In this document: positions 9,720 to 17,859 of the stretch, in pieces
Layout of the letters: each line of letters opens with the position of its first letter
Position numbering within the stretch: position 1 is the stretch's first letter
Origin: an uncultured Thiotrichaceae bacterium
GTDB taxonomy: Bacteria; Pseudomonadota; Gammaproteobacteria; Thiotrichales; Thiotrichaceae
Length of the DNA: 51,775 bases
NCBI GenBank assembly: GCA_937925855.1
Contig: CALAMO010000034.1
Location: forward strand, 1-51,775
Direction: 5' to 3'
The notes under the pieces: model-generated
Told to the model about the DNA's origin: nothing
Seen by the model: the letters and a program-made list of their open reading frames with translations, nothing else
Databases searched by the model: none
Position numbers and translations under genes: made by a program

Positions 9720-11003
9720 ATGAACGTTCATCTTAAGGCGTTGGGCTGTCGCTTGAATGAGGCTGAGTTGGAGCAGTGGTCACAAAGCTTTCGGGCAAGC
9801 GGTCACAGTATTGTAGCGGACACGCCGGATGCTGATGTGGTGGTGTTGAATACCTGCGCGGTCACGAATGAAGCGTCCGCTAAATCGCGGCGTCTGATTA
9901 ATCGCTTATACCGCGATAATCCCGCTGCGCGCTTGGTGGTTAGTGGCTGTTATGCGACGCTACAGACAGACGAAGTAGCCGATACGCTGGGCGTTGACTT
10001 AGTGGTGCCCAATAGCGAAAAAGACCAGCTGCCACAGCAGGTTATCAGTCAGTTTAATCTGCCGGCAATGCCTAAAATAGCAACTGAGCCAGGAGAATCT
10101 GGATTATTTTTGCGCGGTCGGCACCGTGCCTTTATTAAGATTCAAGATGGCTGCCGTTACCGCTGTACGTTCTGTATCGTAACTGTGGCGCGTGGCGATG
10201 AACGCAGCCGTAGCGAAGCAGAAATTATCACTGAGATTAACCGACTGCATGCGCAAGGCGTGCAAGAAATCGTTTTGACGGGCGTGCATGTCGGCGGTTA
10301 TGGCAGTGATTTACCAGACAGCAGTTTGTATGTCTTGGTCAAGCGCATTCTGGCTGAAACCGATATGCCACGCATTCGTTTTGCTTCAGTAGAACCCTGG
10401 GATTTACCGGAAGGTTTCTTTGCGTTATTCAGCAATACACGGCTGATGCCGCATATGCACCTACCGATTCAAAGCGGGGCCGATTCTGTGTTACGGCGGA
10501 TGGCTCGGCGCTGTAAAACGACAGAATTTAGTGCATTACTGGCACAGGCCAGACGCGAAGTGCCCGGTTTTAACGTGACGACTGATATTATTGTAGGTTT
10601 CCCGGGGGAGACTGAAGAGGAGTGGGCGCAGACGCTGGCGTTTGTGGAGCAAACCGGCTTTGGGCACATCCATATTTTTAATTACTCCGCGCGTGCGGGC
10701 ACTAAGGCTGCAGGCTTAGCGAATCCTGTCGCGGAACCCGTGCGTAAACAGCGCAGCCAGCAATTACACCAGCTTGGCGAACAGCTGAAGCAGGATTGGC
10801 TGCAGCAACAAGCAGGTACAAGCGCAGCGGTGCTGTGGGAGCGGCGCAAGGAAGTCAATGGGCAGGCTGTATATAGTGGCTATACGCCAAATTATTGTAA
10901 GGTGCGCTATCCCACTGCGCTGTCAGCCGATTTAGAAAATAAGGTGACAACCGTGTCCTTGTCGCCGGATGCACAGCACGATGGTCTGTTGTGTGCGCAG
11001 TGA
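9720..11003 (+). CDS. mtaB: tRNA (t6A37) methylthiotransferase, MtaB family
   Basis: MtaB is a radical-SAM enzyme that adds a methylthio group to t6A at position 37 of tRNAs reading ANN codons. The 427-aa product has the N-terminal iron-sulfur cysteines Cys10, Cys46 and Cys77, and the radical-SAM CxxxCxxC motif with Cys145, Cys149 and Cys152. The opening KALGCRLNEAE favours MtaB over MiaB and RimO, which share the same fold. A short C-terminal TRAM-like region follows. The gene lies 43 bp after ppiD and probably shares its transcript. Confidence 0.88.
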   Translation: MNVHLKALGCRLNEAELEQWSQSFRASGHSIVADTPDADVVVLNTCAVTNEASAKSRRLINRLYRDNPAARLVVSGCYATLQTDEVADTLGVDLVVPNSEKDQLPQQVISQFNLPAMPKIATEPGESGLFLRGRHRAFIKIQDGCRYRCTFCIVTVARGDERSRSEAEIITEINRLHAQGVQEIVLTGVHVGGYGSDLPDSSLYVLVKRILAETDMPRIRFASVEPWDLPEGFFALFSNTRLMPHMHLPIQSGADSVLRRMARRCKTTEFSALLAQARREVPGFNVTTDIIVGFPGETEEEWAQTLAFVEQTGFGHIHIFNYSARAGTKAAGLANPVAEPVRKQRSQQLHQLGEQLKQDWLQQQAGTSAAVLWERRKEVNGQAVYSGYTPNYCKVRYPTALSADLENKVTTVSLSPDAQHDGLLCAQ

Positions 11004-11016
11004 GTCCAAGGCGGCG

Positions 11017-11604
11017 TTGAAAGTAGGTACCCCTCTACTCTATTGGGCCGCTCTATGGCTGCTGCACACTTCATTGTCTGCTTGTGTGCCATCCGATGAG
11101 GCAATGGTGCGCGAGGCGACTCATAAATTCTGGCAGAGTATTTTGGTAGGCGACCTGGAAGCTGCCAAAAGACAGTCAACCTGGGATAGCACGCAATACC
11201 TAAAGCTGCTGGCTGATCAGCCATTAAATGCGCAGCGCTTTGAAGTCGGTGAGCTGTTGATTAAGGATGGCGTGGCTGAAGTGGCGACGTTGCTGTACCG
11301 CGAAGGCAGTGCAGCGGAAGTGCCAGTGCGCACTGTGCTGGTGCGTTACGAGCAGGGCTGGCTGGTTGATGTACAAAAAACCTTGGGCTCGATGGTTAGC
11401 GGCACAATGCAGTCCATTGTGGGGCAGCTGAATAGCTTCATGCAGGATGGCCTTAATAATTTGGATGACGCACTGAGTCAGCACCTCGATGAATTGGGTA
11501 AAAGCTTGCAACAGGGGCTGGACGAGCTACAACAAGAGTTCGAGAAGCTGCCAGATTCGGTCACACCAAAGCCCAAGGCTGGGCAAAGCCAGCAGGCGAT
11601 CTGA
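11017..11604 (+). CDS. Predicted lipoprotein of unknown function
   Basis: The product has a lipoprotein signal ending in LSAC, followed by a domain with an FWQSILVGDLEAAKR segment. That segment resembles small NTF2-like lipoprotein domains such as DUF4878, but the resemblance is weak. The last 60 residues form an amphipathic helix with regular Leu spacing. The start is uncertain. TTG at 11017 has CAAGG 5 nt upstream, gives a 23-residue signal peptide and lies just past the mtaB stop. ATG 10981 and GTG 10993 are in frame but overlap mtaB and lack ribosome sites. It is probably the last gene of the ppiD-mtaB unit. Confidence 0.7.
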   Translation: MKVGTPLLYWAALWLLHTSLSACVPSDEAMVREATHKFWQSILVGDLEAAKRQSTWDSTQYLKLLADQPLNAQRFEVGELLIKDGVAEVATLLYREGSAAEVPVRTVLVRYEQGWLVDVQKTLGSMVSGTMQSIVGQLNSFMQDGLNNLDDALSQHLDELGKSLQQGLDELQQEFEKLPDSVTPKPKAGQSQQAI

Positions 11605-11897
11605 CCCAAGTATTTGAATGCAAGCATCTGCTTTTCCCCGGTTGTAAAATCCATTCTGCTGCTAAGTCTATTATAGGCGCTCATGCCTAGGTTTATTATT
11701 CTTGTCTGTCCCGTTATTGCTAGTCCCTTTTGTGCTGCTGAAATGAATATTACTGGGCACGGTGAATGGTGTTTCGCTGTGGCTGTTAATTCTTATCATT
11801 TAGCTCACTAATTATTCAATAATAATTTATATATGGAACTATACTCTATAAACTGAACTCATACTTAACAACCCCTAATCTATGGTCATAGTAGTCC
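11605..11897. other. Intergenic region without a recognisable gene
   Basis: This 293-bp stretch becomes very AT-rich after about 11790. It contains a TATACT at 11840-11845 that could be a -10 element for the gene at 11898, but no -35 match sits at the right distance. No hairpin terminator was seen for the upstream lipoprotein. Confidence 0.4.
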
Positions 11898-13124
11898 ATG
11901 CCTAAATTAATCGTTAAGCAAAACAATGGTATCTCTCCGCCACGTAGCAGTAGGGCTATGTGGTTGTCTCTCTGTGGTTTGCTTTCCATCTTGGTCGCAG
12001 TGGCGGTGGCTGCTTTCTATTTTACTCGGCCGTCATTGCCGGGGGCTGATCTTGAACCATTGGCTTTTAGTAGTATGCATGATGAAGGCGCGATGGCAGG
12101 TTATCAGGCTCTGCATGCGGTGCTCGGTGATTTGATGGCTGAGTATGAAGGCTTGGCAGGTCGTGGCGCGGATGATTATCAGAAAAATCTAATGTTGCGG
12201 GGTAAGGCGGAGAGTATTCTGCGGCACCTAGAGGCTATGGAAGTATCCTCTGGACAGCTGGGCTTGAGCACGCAAGAGGCGGGTGAAGCCACGGAGCGAC
12301 ATCAGTTTTATAAAGACTTCTGGCAGGCAAAGCGGCATTTCCGTGAGTTGCGAGTAAACCGTTTTGAACGCACGGAGATTGCCAAGGTTGATGTCAAGGA
12401 CGCCAGCGTGCAAGTCGAAGCCGCAAAGGTGGCCGCTGGTTTGCAAGCGGAAACCACAAAGCTTGATGGCGTTCAAACCGAAGCCGCACTGATTAATGGC
12501 AGCATACAACCGGAGGCTGAGAAAGTTGATGGGGTTAACGCCCAAGCCAAGTCGTCTGGTTTTAAGTTTGCCAAACCACCAGCGGGGATGGAGCTGCCTG
12601 CCGGGTTTTGTGATTTGAGTGATGCTAATAGCAGCTGTAAACCTGAAGCAAGTGCCGCTATCGAAGGTGCTGAGCTACCTGCGGTGGATGAGCTTGCTTT
12701 GCCGGATGAATGGGAACTGCCGCCGCTTGCAGACGATGTGCTGCCAGCCGATGATAATATTGCAGCAGTTAAAGTGGATGAGCCGGCTAAGAAGCCTAAA
12801 TTTCAGTTTGCAAAACCACCAGCAGGCATGGCGATGCCTACCGGGTTTTGCGACCTAAGTCAGGCTGATAATAGCTGTAAGCCTGAAGCAGGGACACTGG
12901 CCGATACAGATTTACCGGCACTGGATGATTTGGCGTTGCCGGAAGACCTAGCGTTACCGAATGATACTGATTTGGCGTTGCCGGAAGACCTAACCTTGCC
13001 CAATGATACTGATTTGGCGTTGCCAGAAGACCTAGCCTTGCCGGAAGGTGGTTTGTTGTCTGATGTGGATCAGCCTGTTCTGAATGAAACCGAGCTTGAT
13101 AGCACCGGCCAGAACAAGCTTTGA
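11898..13124 (+). CDS. Membrane-anchored repeat protein of unknown function
   Basis: I do not recognise this 408-aa protein. It has a basic N terminus, one membrane helix at about residues 22-42 and a helical region to about 155, so most of it is predicted to be periplasmic. The rest consists of three repeat types. Residues 171-217 hold five 10-11-residue units of the form [VLI]Q-x-E. Two 30-residue modules at 222-251 and 302-331 share FAKPPAGM and a C-x8-C pair (Cys238/247 and 318/327). Acidic Leu-Pro repeats based on DLALPEDL occupy 344-384. No Shine-Dalgarno sequence precedes the ATG. The duplicated Cys pair suggests disulfides or metal binding; this is inference. Confidence 0.75.
   Translation: MPKLIVKQNNGISPPRSSRAMWLSLCGLLSILVAVAVAAFYFTRPSLPGADLEPLAFSSMHDEGAMAGYQALHAVLGDLMAEYEGLAGRGADDYQKNLMLRGKAESILRHLEAMEVSSGQLGLSTQEAGEATERHQFYKDFWQAKRHFRELRVNRFERTEIAKVDVKDASVQVEAAKVAAGLQAETTKLDGVQTEAALINGSIQPEAEKVDGVNAQAKSSGFKFAKPPAGMELPAGFCDLSDANSSCKPEASAAIEGAELPAVDELALPDEWELPPLADDVLPADDNIAAVKVDEPAKKPKFQFAKPPAGMAMPTGFCDLSQADNSCKPEAGTLADTDLPALDDLALPEDLALPNDTDLALPEDLTLPNDTDLALPEDLALPEGGLLSDVDQPVLNETELDSTGQNKL
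12408..12548 (+). repeat. Degenerate in-frame repeats encoding 10-11-residue units
   Basis: Five successive units begin VQVEAAK, LQAETTK, VQTEAAL, IQPEAEK and VNAQAK within the unknown protein (residues 171-217). They are diverged at the DNA level, which implies an older expansion than the 42-bp repeats further on. Confidence 0.7.
12561..12890 (+). repeat. Two 90-bp coding modules 240 bp apart
   Basis: Copies at 12561-12650 and 12801-12890 encode near-identical 30-residue modules with FAKPPAGM, GFCDLS and SCKPEA. Both cysteines are conserved in each copy at identical spacing. The 150 bp between them encode an acidic Pro-rich linker. Confidence 0.85.
12927..13043 (+). repeat. Tandem 42-bp repeats encoding acidic Leu-Pro units
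   Basis: Units at 12927-12968 and 12969-13010 and a partial third at 13011-13043 repeat with a 42-bp period and only a few substitutions. They encode DLALPEDLxLPNDT. Their high similarity and in-frame length suggest copy number can vary between strains. Confidence 0.88.
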
Positions 13125-13209
13125 GCGTTGGGTTGTCTTATGATTTTCCATGCAGATTGGCACAGGATTAAGCACACCTATAAGCGCAAGATTAACATAA
13201 GAGCGTCCA

Positions 13210-14997
13210 TCATAACGCCTCCGTATCCATTGCCAATAATACCTCACCCGACTCACAAACCGTGGTCGCATAGCCCGTGGCCTGCGAGCCATAGGTAATC
13301 AGGAAAAAGCGTGCCAGCTGTTGCAGATTATGCAGGTAAACCGTATCGCCCTCGCCATTTGTCAGCTGCTTATTTGCCGCCAACGCCAGACGGCACATCT
13401 GCCAGCTGCCAGCCACCGTCCCCAACAGATAAAGAAACGGCACCGCACCCGCCAGCACCTGTGCCATGCCATCCTTACCCTGTGCCAGTAACCAGTCTGT
13501 AGCCGTTTGCAGCGCATCCAGCTGCGAATTCAACCGCTGCGCCAAATCGCTCAGCGTATCCCGTTGCTCCAGCAAGCTAGCCGTAGCGCGTATATCGTCC
13601 ATTAGCTCCAGCAGGGTCGCCCCATTTTCACGCAATAGCTTACGCCCAATCAGGTCATTAGCCTGAATACCCGTCGTGCCTTCGTAAATGGTGGTAATAC
13701 GCGCATCGCGGAAGTACTGCGCAATACCCGTTTCTTCCACAAAACCCATGCCGCCAAATACCTGAATCGCATCATCACAGACTTCGTTGCCCACCTCGGT
13801 ACACCAGCCCTTAGCCACCGGCATTAACAAATCAATATAGCGCTGATGCTTGGCCGCAATCGCCTTCTCGGGGTGATGCTGTGCGGTGTCAAACCAGCCT
13901 GCTGCGGTATAAAGCAAAGTACGCATCGCCATTACCCGCGCCCGCATACCGATCACCTGCCGTTTTACATCGGGGTGCGTGAGAATCGGCTGTCCGGTTG
14001 TGCCGGTGACCGCATTACGCCCCTGTACCCGCGTCTGCGCATAATCCAGGGCATACTGATACGCCCGCTCCGCCAGCGCCATGCCCTGCACGCCAACGCC
14101 AAAACGCGCCTCGTTCATCATCACGAACATGGTTTCCAGCCCGCGATTGGCTTCCCCAAGCAGATAGCCCGTCGCCCCGCCATTATCGCCATAGCTCAGC
14201 GCACAGGTCGGGCTGCCGTGAATACCCATTTTGCGCTCGATGGCGATACAGCGAATATCGTTCTGTTCAGCCGGCTCACCCGCCGCATCCAACAGGTACT
14301 TCGGCACAATAAACAGCGATAAACCTTTCACGCCCGCTGGCGCATCCGGCAAACGGGCCAACACTAAATGCACAATATTCGGCGTGATGTCATGCTCACC
14401 GTAGGAGATATAAATCTTCTGCCCAAACAGCTTATAGCTGCCGTCGGCCTGTGGTTCAGCTTTAGTGCGCGTCGCCGCCAGATCGGAACCCGCCTGTGGC
14501 TCAGTCAGGTTCATGGTGCTGCCCCACTCACCGCTTACCACCTTATGTAACCAAGTTTGCTTCTGTTCCTCGCTGGCGGCGATTAGCAGGGCTTTAGTCT
14601 GGCTGATATTAAGATGCGGCAGCATAGTAAACGCGAGGTTATTCGAGAACCACATCTCCCACGTCGGCGTAGACACCAGCGTCGGCAAGCCTTGTCCACC
14701 GAACGCTGTCGGTGCCGCCAGACTAATCCAGCCCAGCTCACAAAACTGCTCATAAGCCTCCGGCCAGCCATCCGGGGTATGTACCACGCCATCTTCCAGC
14801 CGACACCCCTGTTGATCACCCACCTGATTCAGCGGTGCTAATACTTCCCCAGCAAACTTTCCCGCTTCCTCCAGAATCGCCGCCGCCATCTCTGGTGTCG
14901 CTTCATCACAGCCGGGCAACTGGCTAATCTCAGACAAACCCGCCAGCTCATTCATAATGAACTGCATGTCCCGTAACGGCGGCGTGTAATCAACCAT
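13210..14997 (-). CDS. Acyl-CoA dehydrogenase, DmdC-like long family
   Basis: This FAD enzyme introduces a double bond at C2-C3 of an acyl-CoA. The 595-aa length, the late catalytic segment YEGTTGIQANDLIGRK and the extra C-terminal helical domain place it with the long acyl-CoA dehydrogenases that include DmdC and phenylpropanoyl-CoA-type enzymes. TMNLTEPQAGSD is the flavin and substrate loop. It is the last gene of the minus-strand operon, 6 bp after the dehydrogenase at 15004. In this context I infer that it oxidises phenylpropanoyl-CoA or dihydroferuloyl-CoA, feeding saturated side chains into the pathway. A role in methylmercaptopropionate metabolism is less likely because the CoA ligase here is of the feruloyl type. 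Confidence 0.85.
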   Translation of the reverse strand: MVDYTPPLRDMQFIMNELAGLSEISQLPGCDEATPEMAAAILEEAGKFAGEVLAPLNQVGDQQGCRLEDGVVHTPDGWPEAYEQFCELGWISLAAPTAFGGQGLPTLVSTPTWEMWFSNNLAFTMLPHLNISQTKALLIAASEEQKQTWLHKVVSGEWGSTMNLTEPQAGSDLAATRTKAEPQADGSYKLFGQKIYISYGEHDITPNIVHLVLARLPDAPAGVKGLSLFIVPKYLLDAAGEPAEQNDIRCIAIERKMGIHGSPTCALSYGDNGGATGYLLGEANRGLETMFVMMNEARFGVGVQGMALAERAYQYALDYAQTRVQGRNAVTGTTGQPILTHPDVKRQVIGMRARVMAMRTLLYTAAGWFDTAQHHPEKAIAAKHQRYIDLLMPVAKGWCTEVGNEVCDDAIQVFGGMGFVEETGIAQYFRDARITTIYEGTTGIQANDLIGRKLLRENGATLLELMDDIRATASLLEQRDTLSDLAQRLNSQLDALQTATDWLLAQGKDGMAQVLAGAVPFLYLLGTVAGSWQMCRLALAANKQLTNGEGDTVYLHNLQQLARFFLITYGSQATGYATTVCESGEVLLAMDTEAL

Positions 14998-15003
14998 TAG
15001 CGT

Positions 15004-15771
15004 CTACCTCGGAGCCATGCGCAGCGCGCCATCTAAACGGATGGTTTCACCGTTTAACATAGTGTTAGCGATAATATGTTTGACCATCTCAGCGTACTCA
15101 GCAGGCTTGCCTAGGCGCGATGGATAAGGAATAGAAGCCCCGAGTGATTCCTGTACGTCCTCCGGCAACGCTTCCAGCATCGGCGTTAGAAACAGCCCCG
15201 GTGCAATCGTCATCACGCGGATACCCTGACGTGATAAATCACGCGCCATTGGTAGAGTCATCGACACAATCCCGCCTTTTGACGCGGCGTAAGCTGTCTG
15301 TCCTATTTGGCCATCGTAAGCAGCTATTGACGCGGTATTGATAATCACCCCGCGCTCATCATCAGCCAGCGGTTCATTCTCCTGCATCGCGGCGGCGGCT
15401 AATCGGGCCATATTGAAACTGCCTATCAGATTGACCTGAATAGTTTTGCTGAACATGTCCAGTGGGTGCGGGCCGTGTTTACCAACGGTTTTAGCGGCAC
15501 CGCCGATGCCCGCGCAGTTGATGAGGCCGCGTAGCTTGCCAAAGTGGCTGACTGCCAGATCGACAGTGGCCTGGCCGTCTGCTTCGCTGGTGACGTCGGT
15601 ATTGTGGAATAGGGCACGATTGCCCAGTTCGGTGGCTAGCGCCTCGCCTTGTTCGGTGTTCATGTCGGCGATGATGATGTTTGCGCCGGATTCGTGTAGG
15701 GCGTGGGTGGTGGCTGCGCCGAGGCCGGAAGCTCCGCCGGTGATGATGAAAGTGTTTCCTGAAATTTCCAT
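15004..15771 (-). CDS. Short-chain dehydrogenase, 3-hydroxyacyl-CoA dehydrogenase type
   Basis: The 255-aa product has the classical SDR cofactor motif TGGASGLG near residue 12, the NCAG motif and the catalytic YAASK. Similarity of the overall pattern ([16 protein letters not shown] near the end) is to HSD10-like 3-hydroxyacyl-CoA dehydrogenases. An acidic residue after the second strand (ADMN) points to NAD. I infer that it oxidises the 3-hydroxy-3-arylpropanoyl-CoA formed by the neighbouring hydratase. It lies 337 bp downstream of the hydratase, with a repeat element between, and 6 bp before the acyl-CoA dehydrogenase. Confidence 0.85.
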   Translation of the reverse strand: MEISGNTFIITGGASGLGAATTHALHESGANIIIADMNTEQGEALATELGNRALFHNTDVTSEADGQATVDLAVSHFGKLRGLINCAGIGGAAKTVGKHGPHPLDMFSKTIQVNLIGSFNMARLAAAAMQENEPLADDERGVIINTASIAAYDGQIGQTAYAASKGGIVSMTLPMARDLSRQGIRVMTIAPGLFLTPMLEALPEDVQESLGASIPYPSRLGKPAEYAEMVKHIIANTMLNGETIRLDGALRMAPR

Positions 15772-15838
15772 TTTTTGTTCCGCGGTGTTTGTTAGGTTGT
15801 GGTTCGGAATGCTTTTGGGGGAGAATTTTTAGGGCGTC

Positions 15839-16020
15839 GAACCCCTCCCCAGCCCTCCCCTTATCAAGGGAGGGAGCCTTATCTCAGTTCTTGTAACAGT
15901 AGTGCAAACAGCGAGACATCCATCCTACCCAATGGTCGCTTCTTTCAATTTTCCACATATTCTCGAATATGGCACAACTAAATTCCCTCCCTTGATAAGG
16001 GGAGGGTTAGGGAGGGGTTC
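15839..16020. repeat. 182-bp element with 38-bp inverted termini
   Basis: The left arm 15839-15876 and the right arm 15983-16020 are reverse complements at about 35 of 38 positions. Both arms contain CCCTCCCTTGATAAGGGGAG or its complement. The approximately 106-bp interior has no coding frame. This looks like a non-autonomous mobile element or a large REP-type hairpin. It lies between two genes of one operon, so it would be present in the mRNA. No target duplication is clear. Confidence 0.75.
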
Positions 16021-16106
16021 AACGGTCTCAAAAGCTCCCACATTCTAAGATCTTGGGCATTATCTTGGGGAGGGGTTCAACAGTCTCAAAAGTCCCCACA
16101 CTCTAA
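16011..16106. repeat. Two direct 38-bp copies at the edge of the inverted-repeat element
   Basis: Copies at 16011-16048 and 16069-16106 share GGAGGGGTTCAAC, GTCTCAAAAG and TCTAA with a few mismatches and are offset by 58 bp. The first copy starts inside the right arm of the inverted-repeat element. The second ends 3 bp from the hydratase stop codon. This suggests part of the element was duplicated. Confidence 0.7.
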
Positions 16107-16108
16107 TT

Positions 16109-16879
16109 CTAGCTTCTCGGCCCACCACCCTTCCGCGTCAAAAACGCCCCAATCCGCTCCTGCACCTCAGGACTAGTCTGCGTCAACGCCGCCGTCAGCG
16201 ACTCCGTAAACAAGCCATCATCCGACGCCATATTATGAATCCGTGAAATCGCCGACACCATCGCCCAATTCGCCATCGCCGCATTCTCAGCAATCCGCAA
16301 CGCCAGCTCTTGCGCTTTTTGCAGGCTTTCACCTGCACCGACCTGATAATGCGCCAGCCCCAACTGCAAGCCCTCATCAGCATCCAGAATCCGCCCGGTC
16401 AGCATCATTTCACACATCCTATTGGGGCCAATTACCCGCGATACCCGTACCGATGCGCCGCCGCCGACAAACACACCGTGGCGTCCTTCCGGCAGCTGAT
16501 AGATCGTATTCGGTTCTGATACGCGCACATGAGTGGCTGTTGCCAGCTCCAGCCCGCCGCCAATCACTGCGCCCTGCATCGCACAAACTACCGGGATGCC
16601 GCCGTTTTCAATGCGGTCAAAAATACGGTGCCAGCCGCGTGAATGCTGCATCACCGCGAAAGGCTCCCGGTGCTGTAGTTCGGATAAATCCAGCCCGGCG
16701 CAAAAATGCTTGCCTTCGCCCGCCAGAATGATCACCCGTGTGCCTTCCGGGGTGTTATTAAATGCCTGTTCGACGGCTTCCAGTAAGCGGTCGCTAATCG
16801 CATTGCGTTTTTCCGGGCGGTTTAGGGTGATGGTGTAGATATTGTCCGCAACCGCCGTTTTTACCAGCTGCTCACTCAT
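16109..16879 (-). CDS. Enoyl-CoA hydratase, crotonase family
   Basis: The 256-aa product has both crotonase oxyanion segments (HFCAGLDL and GAVIGGGLELA) and the two glutamates expected for hydration, in GGGLELA and LPEGRHG. Its start overlaps the amidohydrolase stop by 4 bp (ATGA), so translation is coupled. I infer that it adds water to feruloyl-CoA or related cinnamoyl-CoA thioesters. The classic hydratase/aldolase (HCHL/Ech) that releases vanillin directly is a different, somewhat longer subgroup. Presence of the SDR and the amidohydrolase argues for a stepwise route instead. Confidence 0.85.
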   Translation of the reverse strand: MSEQLVKTAVADNIYTITLNRPEKRNAISDRLLEAVEQAFNNTPEGTRVIILAGEGKHFCAGLDLSELQHREPFAVMQHSRGWHRIFDRIENGGIPVVCAMQGAVIGGGLELATATHVRVSEPNTIYQLPEGRHGVFVGGGASVRVSRVIGPNRMCEMMLTGRILDADEGLQLGLAHYQVGAGESLQKAQELALRIAENAAMANWAMVSAISRIHNMASDDGLFTESLTAALTQTSPEVQERIGAFLTRKGGGPRS

Positions 16880-17766
16880 GCGTCTTCCTTATTGCCCAGC
16901 TTACTTTTCAAACCCAGTACCCGCATGGCGTTTTCCTTAAAAATCAGCGGTTTTAATTCCGGTTTAAAGCCCGCGACCTCAAAGTCCTGCATCCAGCGAT
17001 CCGGGGTAATCAGCGGAAAATCAGAGCCAAACAACACCTTTTTTTTCAGCATGGTATTGGCGTATTGCACCAGTTCTTTCGGGAAATATTTCGGCGACCA
17101 GCCGGACAGGTCGATAAACACATTGGGTTTGTGCATGCACACTGACAGTGCTTCCGCCTGCCAAGGCCAGGAAGGGTGGGCGATAATAATCTTCATATCC
17201 GGGAAGTCTGCGCCGACATCGTCCAGATGAATCGGATTAGAGTACTTGAGGCGCAAGCCACCACCACCCGGCATGCCGGTACCGATGCCTGAGTGGCCGC
17301 TATGGAAAATCGCCGGTAATTTGTATTCTGCAATCAATTCATAAAACGGGTAAGCCATGCGGTCATTGGGGAAAAAGCCCTGTACCGTCGGGTGGAATTT
17401 AAAACCTTTAATGCCGTAATCTTCGATCAGGCGACGCGCCTCACGCAGCCCCATCTTGCCTTTATGCGGATCAATACTGCCGAAGGCCATCATCATGTCG
17501 CTGTTTTCCAGCGCGGCTTCGGCGATCTCTTCATTCGGAATGCGCCGTCGCCCCAGTTCAAACTCAGCATCGACGGTAAACATCACCAGGCCGATTTTAC
17601 GTTCGCGATAATATTCAATGGTTTCGGGGATGGTCGGGCGTTTAGAAAACTTAAAGTATTTTTCGGCGGCCTCGTCAAATTCTTTACCGAATTCGTCCAC
17701 CGGACAGCGGCATGAGACTTCCGCGTGGGTGTGTATATCAATGGCGACTAAGTCATCCACGTTCAT
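16876..17766 (-). CDS. ACMSD-type amidohydrolase, putative aryl-beta-ketoacyl-CoA hydrolase
   Basis: The 296-aa product is an amidohydrolase-2 family member. It has the metal-binding HTH motif (His12, His14), later histidines in FHSGHSG and IIAHPSWPW, and the terminal metal aspartate in LFGSDFP. I chose the ATG at 17766 because AGGA lies 8 nt upstream and the metal motif then begins at the usual position. From memory, a homologue acts as a 4-hydroxyphenyl-beta-ketoacyl-CoA hydrolase in the Agrobacterium hydroxycinnamate pathway, replacing a thiolase. The gene order here suits that role. A decarboxylase function, known in the same family, remains possible. Confidence 0.75.
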   Translation of the reverse strand: MNVDDLVAIDIHTHAEVSCRCPVDEFGKEFDEAAEKYFKFSKRPTIPETIEYYRERKIGLVMFTVDAEFELGRRRIPNEEIAEAALENSDMMMAFGSIDPHKGKMGLREARRLIEDYGIKGFKFHPTVQGFFPNDRMAYPFYELIAEYKLPAIFHSGHSGIGTGMPGGGGLRLKYSNPIHLDDVGADFPDMKIIIAHPSWPWQAEALSVCMHKPNVFIDLSGWSPKYFPKELVQYANTMLKKKVLFGSDFPLITPDRWMQDFEVAGFKPELKPLIFKENAMRVLGLKSKLGNKEDA

Positions 17767-17859
17767 GGTTTTTTCCTGGTAAATAGCATGGTATAAATTC
17801 TTAGCCGCATAACTCATCTGCACTAAGGAGCTTGAGCGTTAGCATCCTTGATAGGTTTT

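Noticed and set aside
11840-11845. Promoter for the repeat protein
   Set aside because: TATACT is a fair -10, but no -35-like hexamer lies 16-18 bp upstream.
12927-13043. Intergenic mobile repeat
   Set aside because: The 42-bp units are in frame within a coding sequence and keep amino-acid periodicity, so they are protein repeats.
15839-16106. CRISPR array
   Set aside because: The repeats are inverted or only two direct copies with unequal context, without regular spacers or cas genes.
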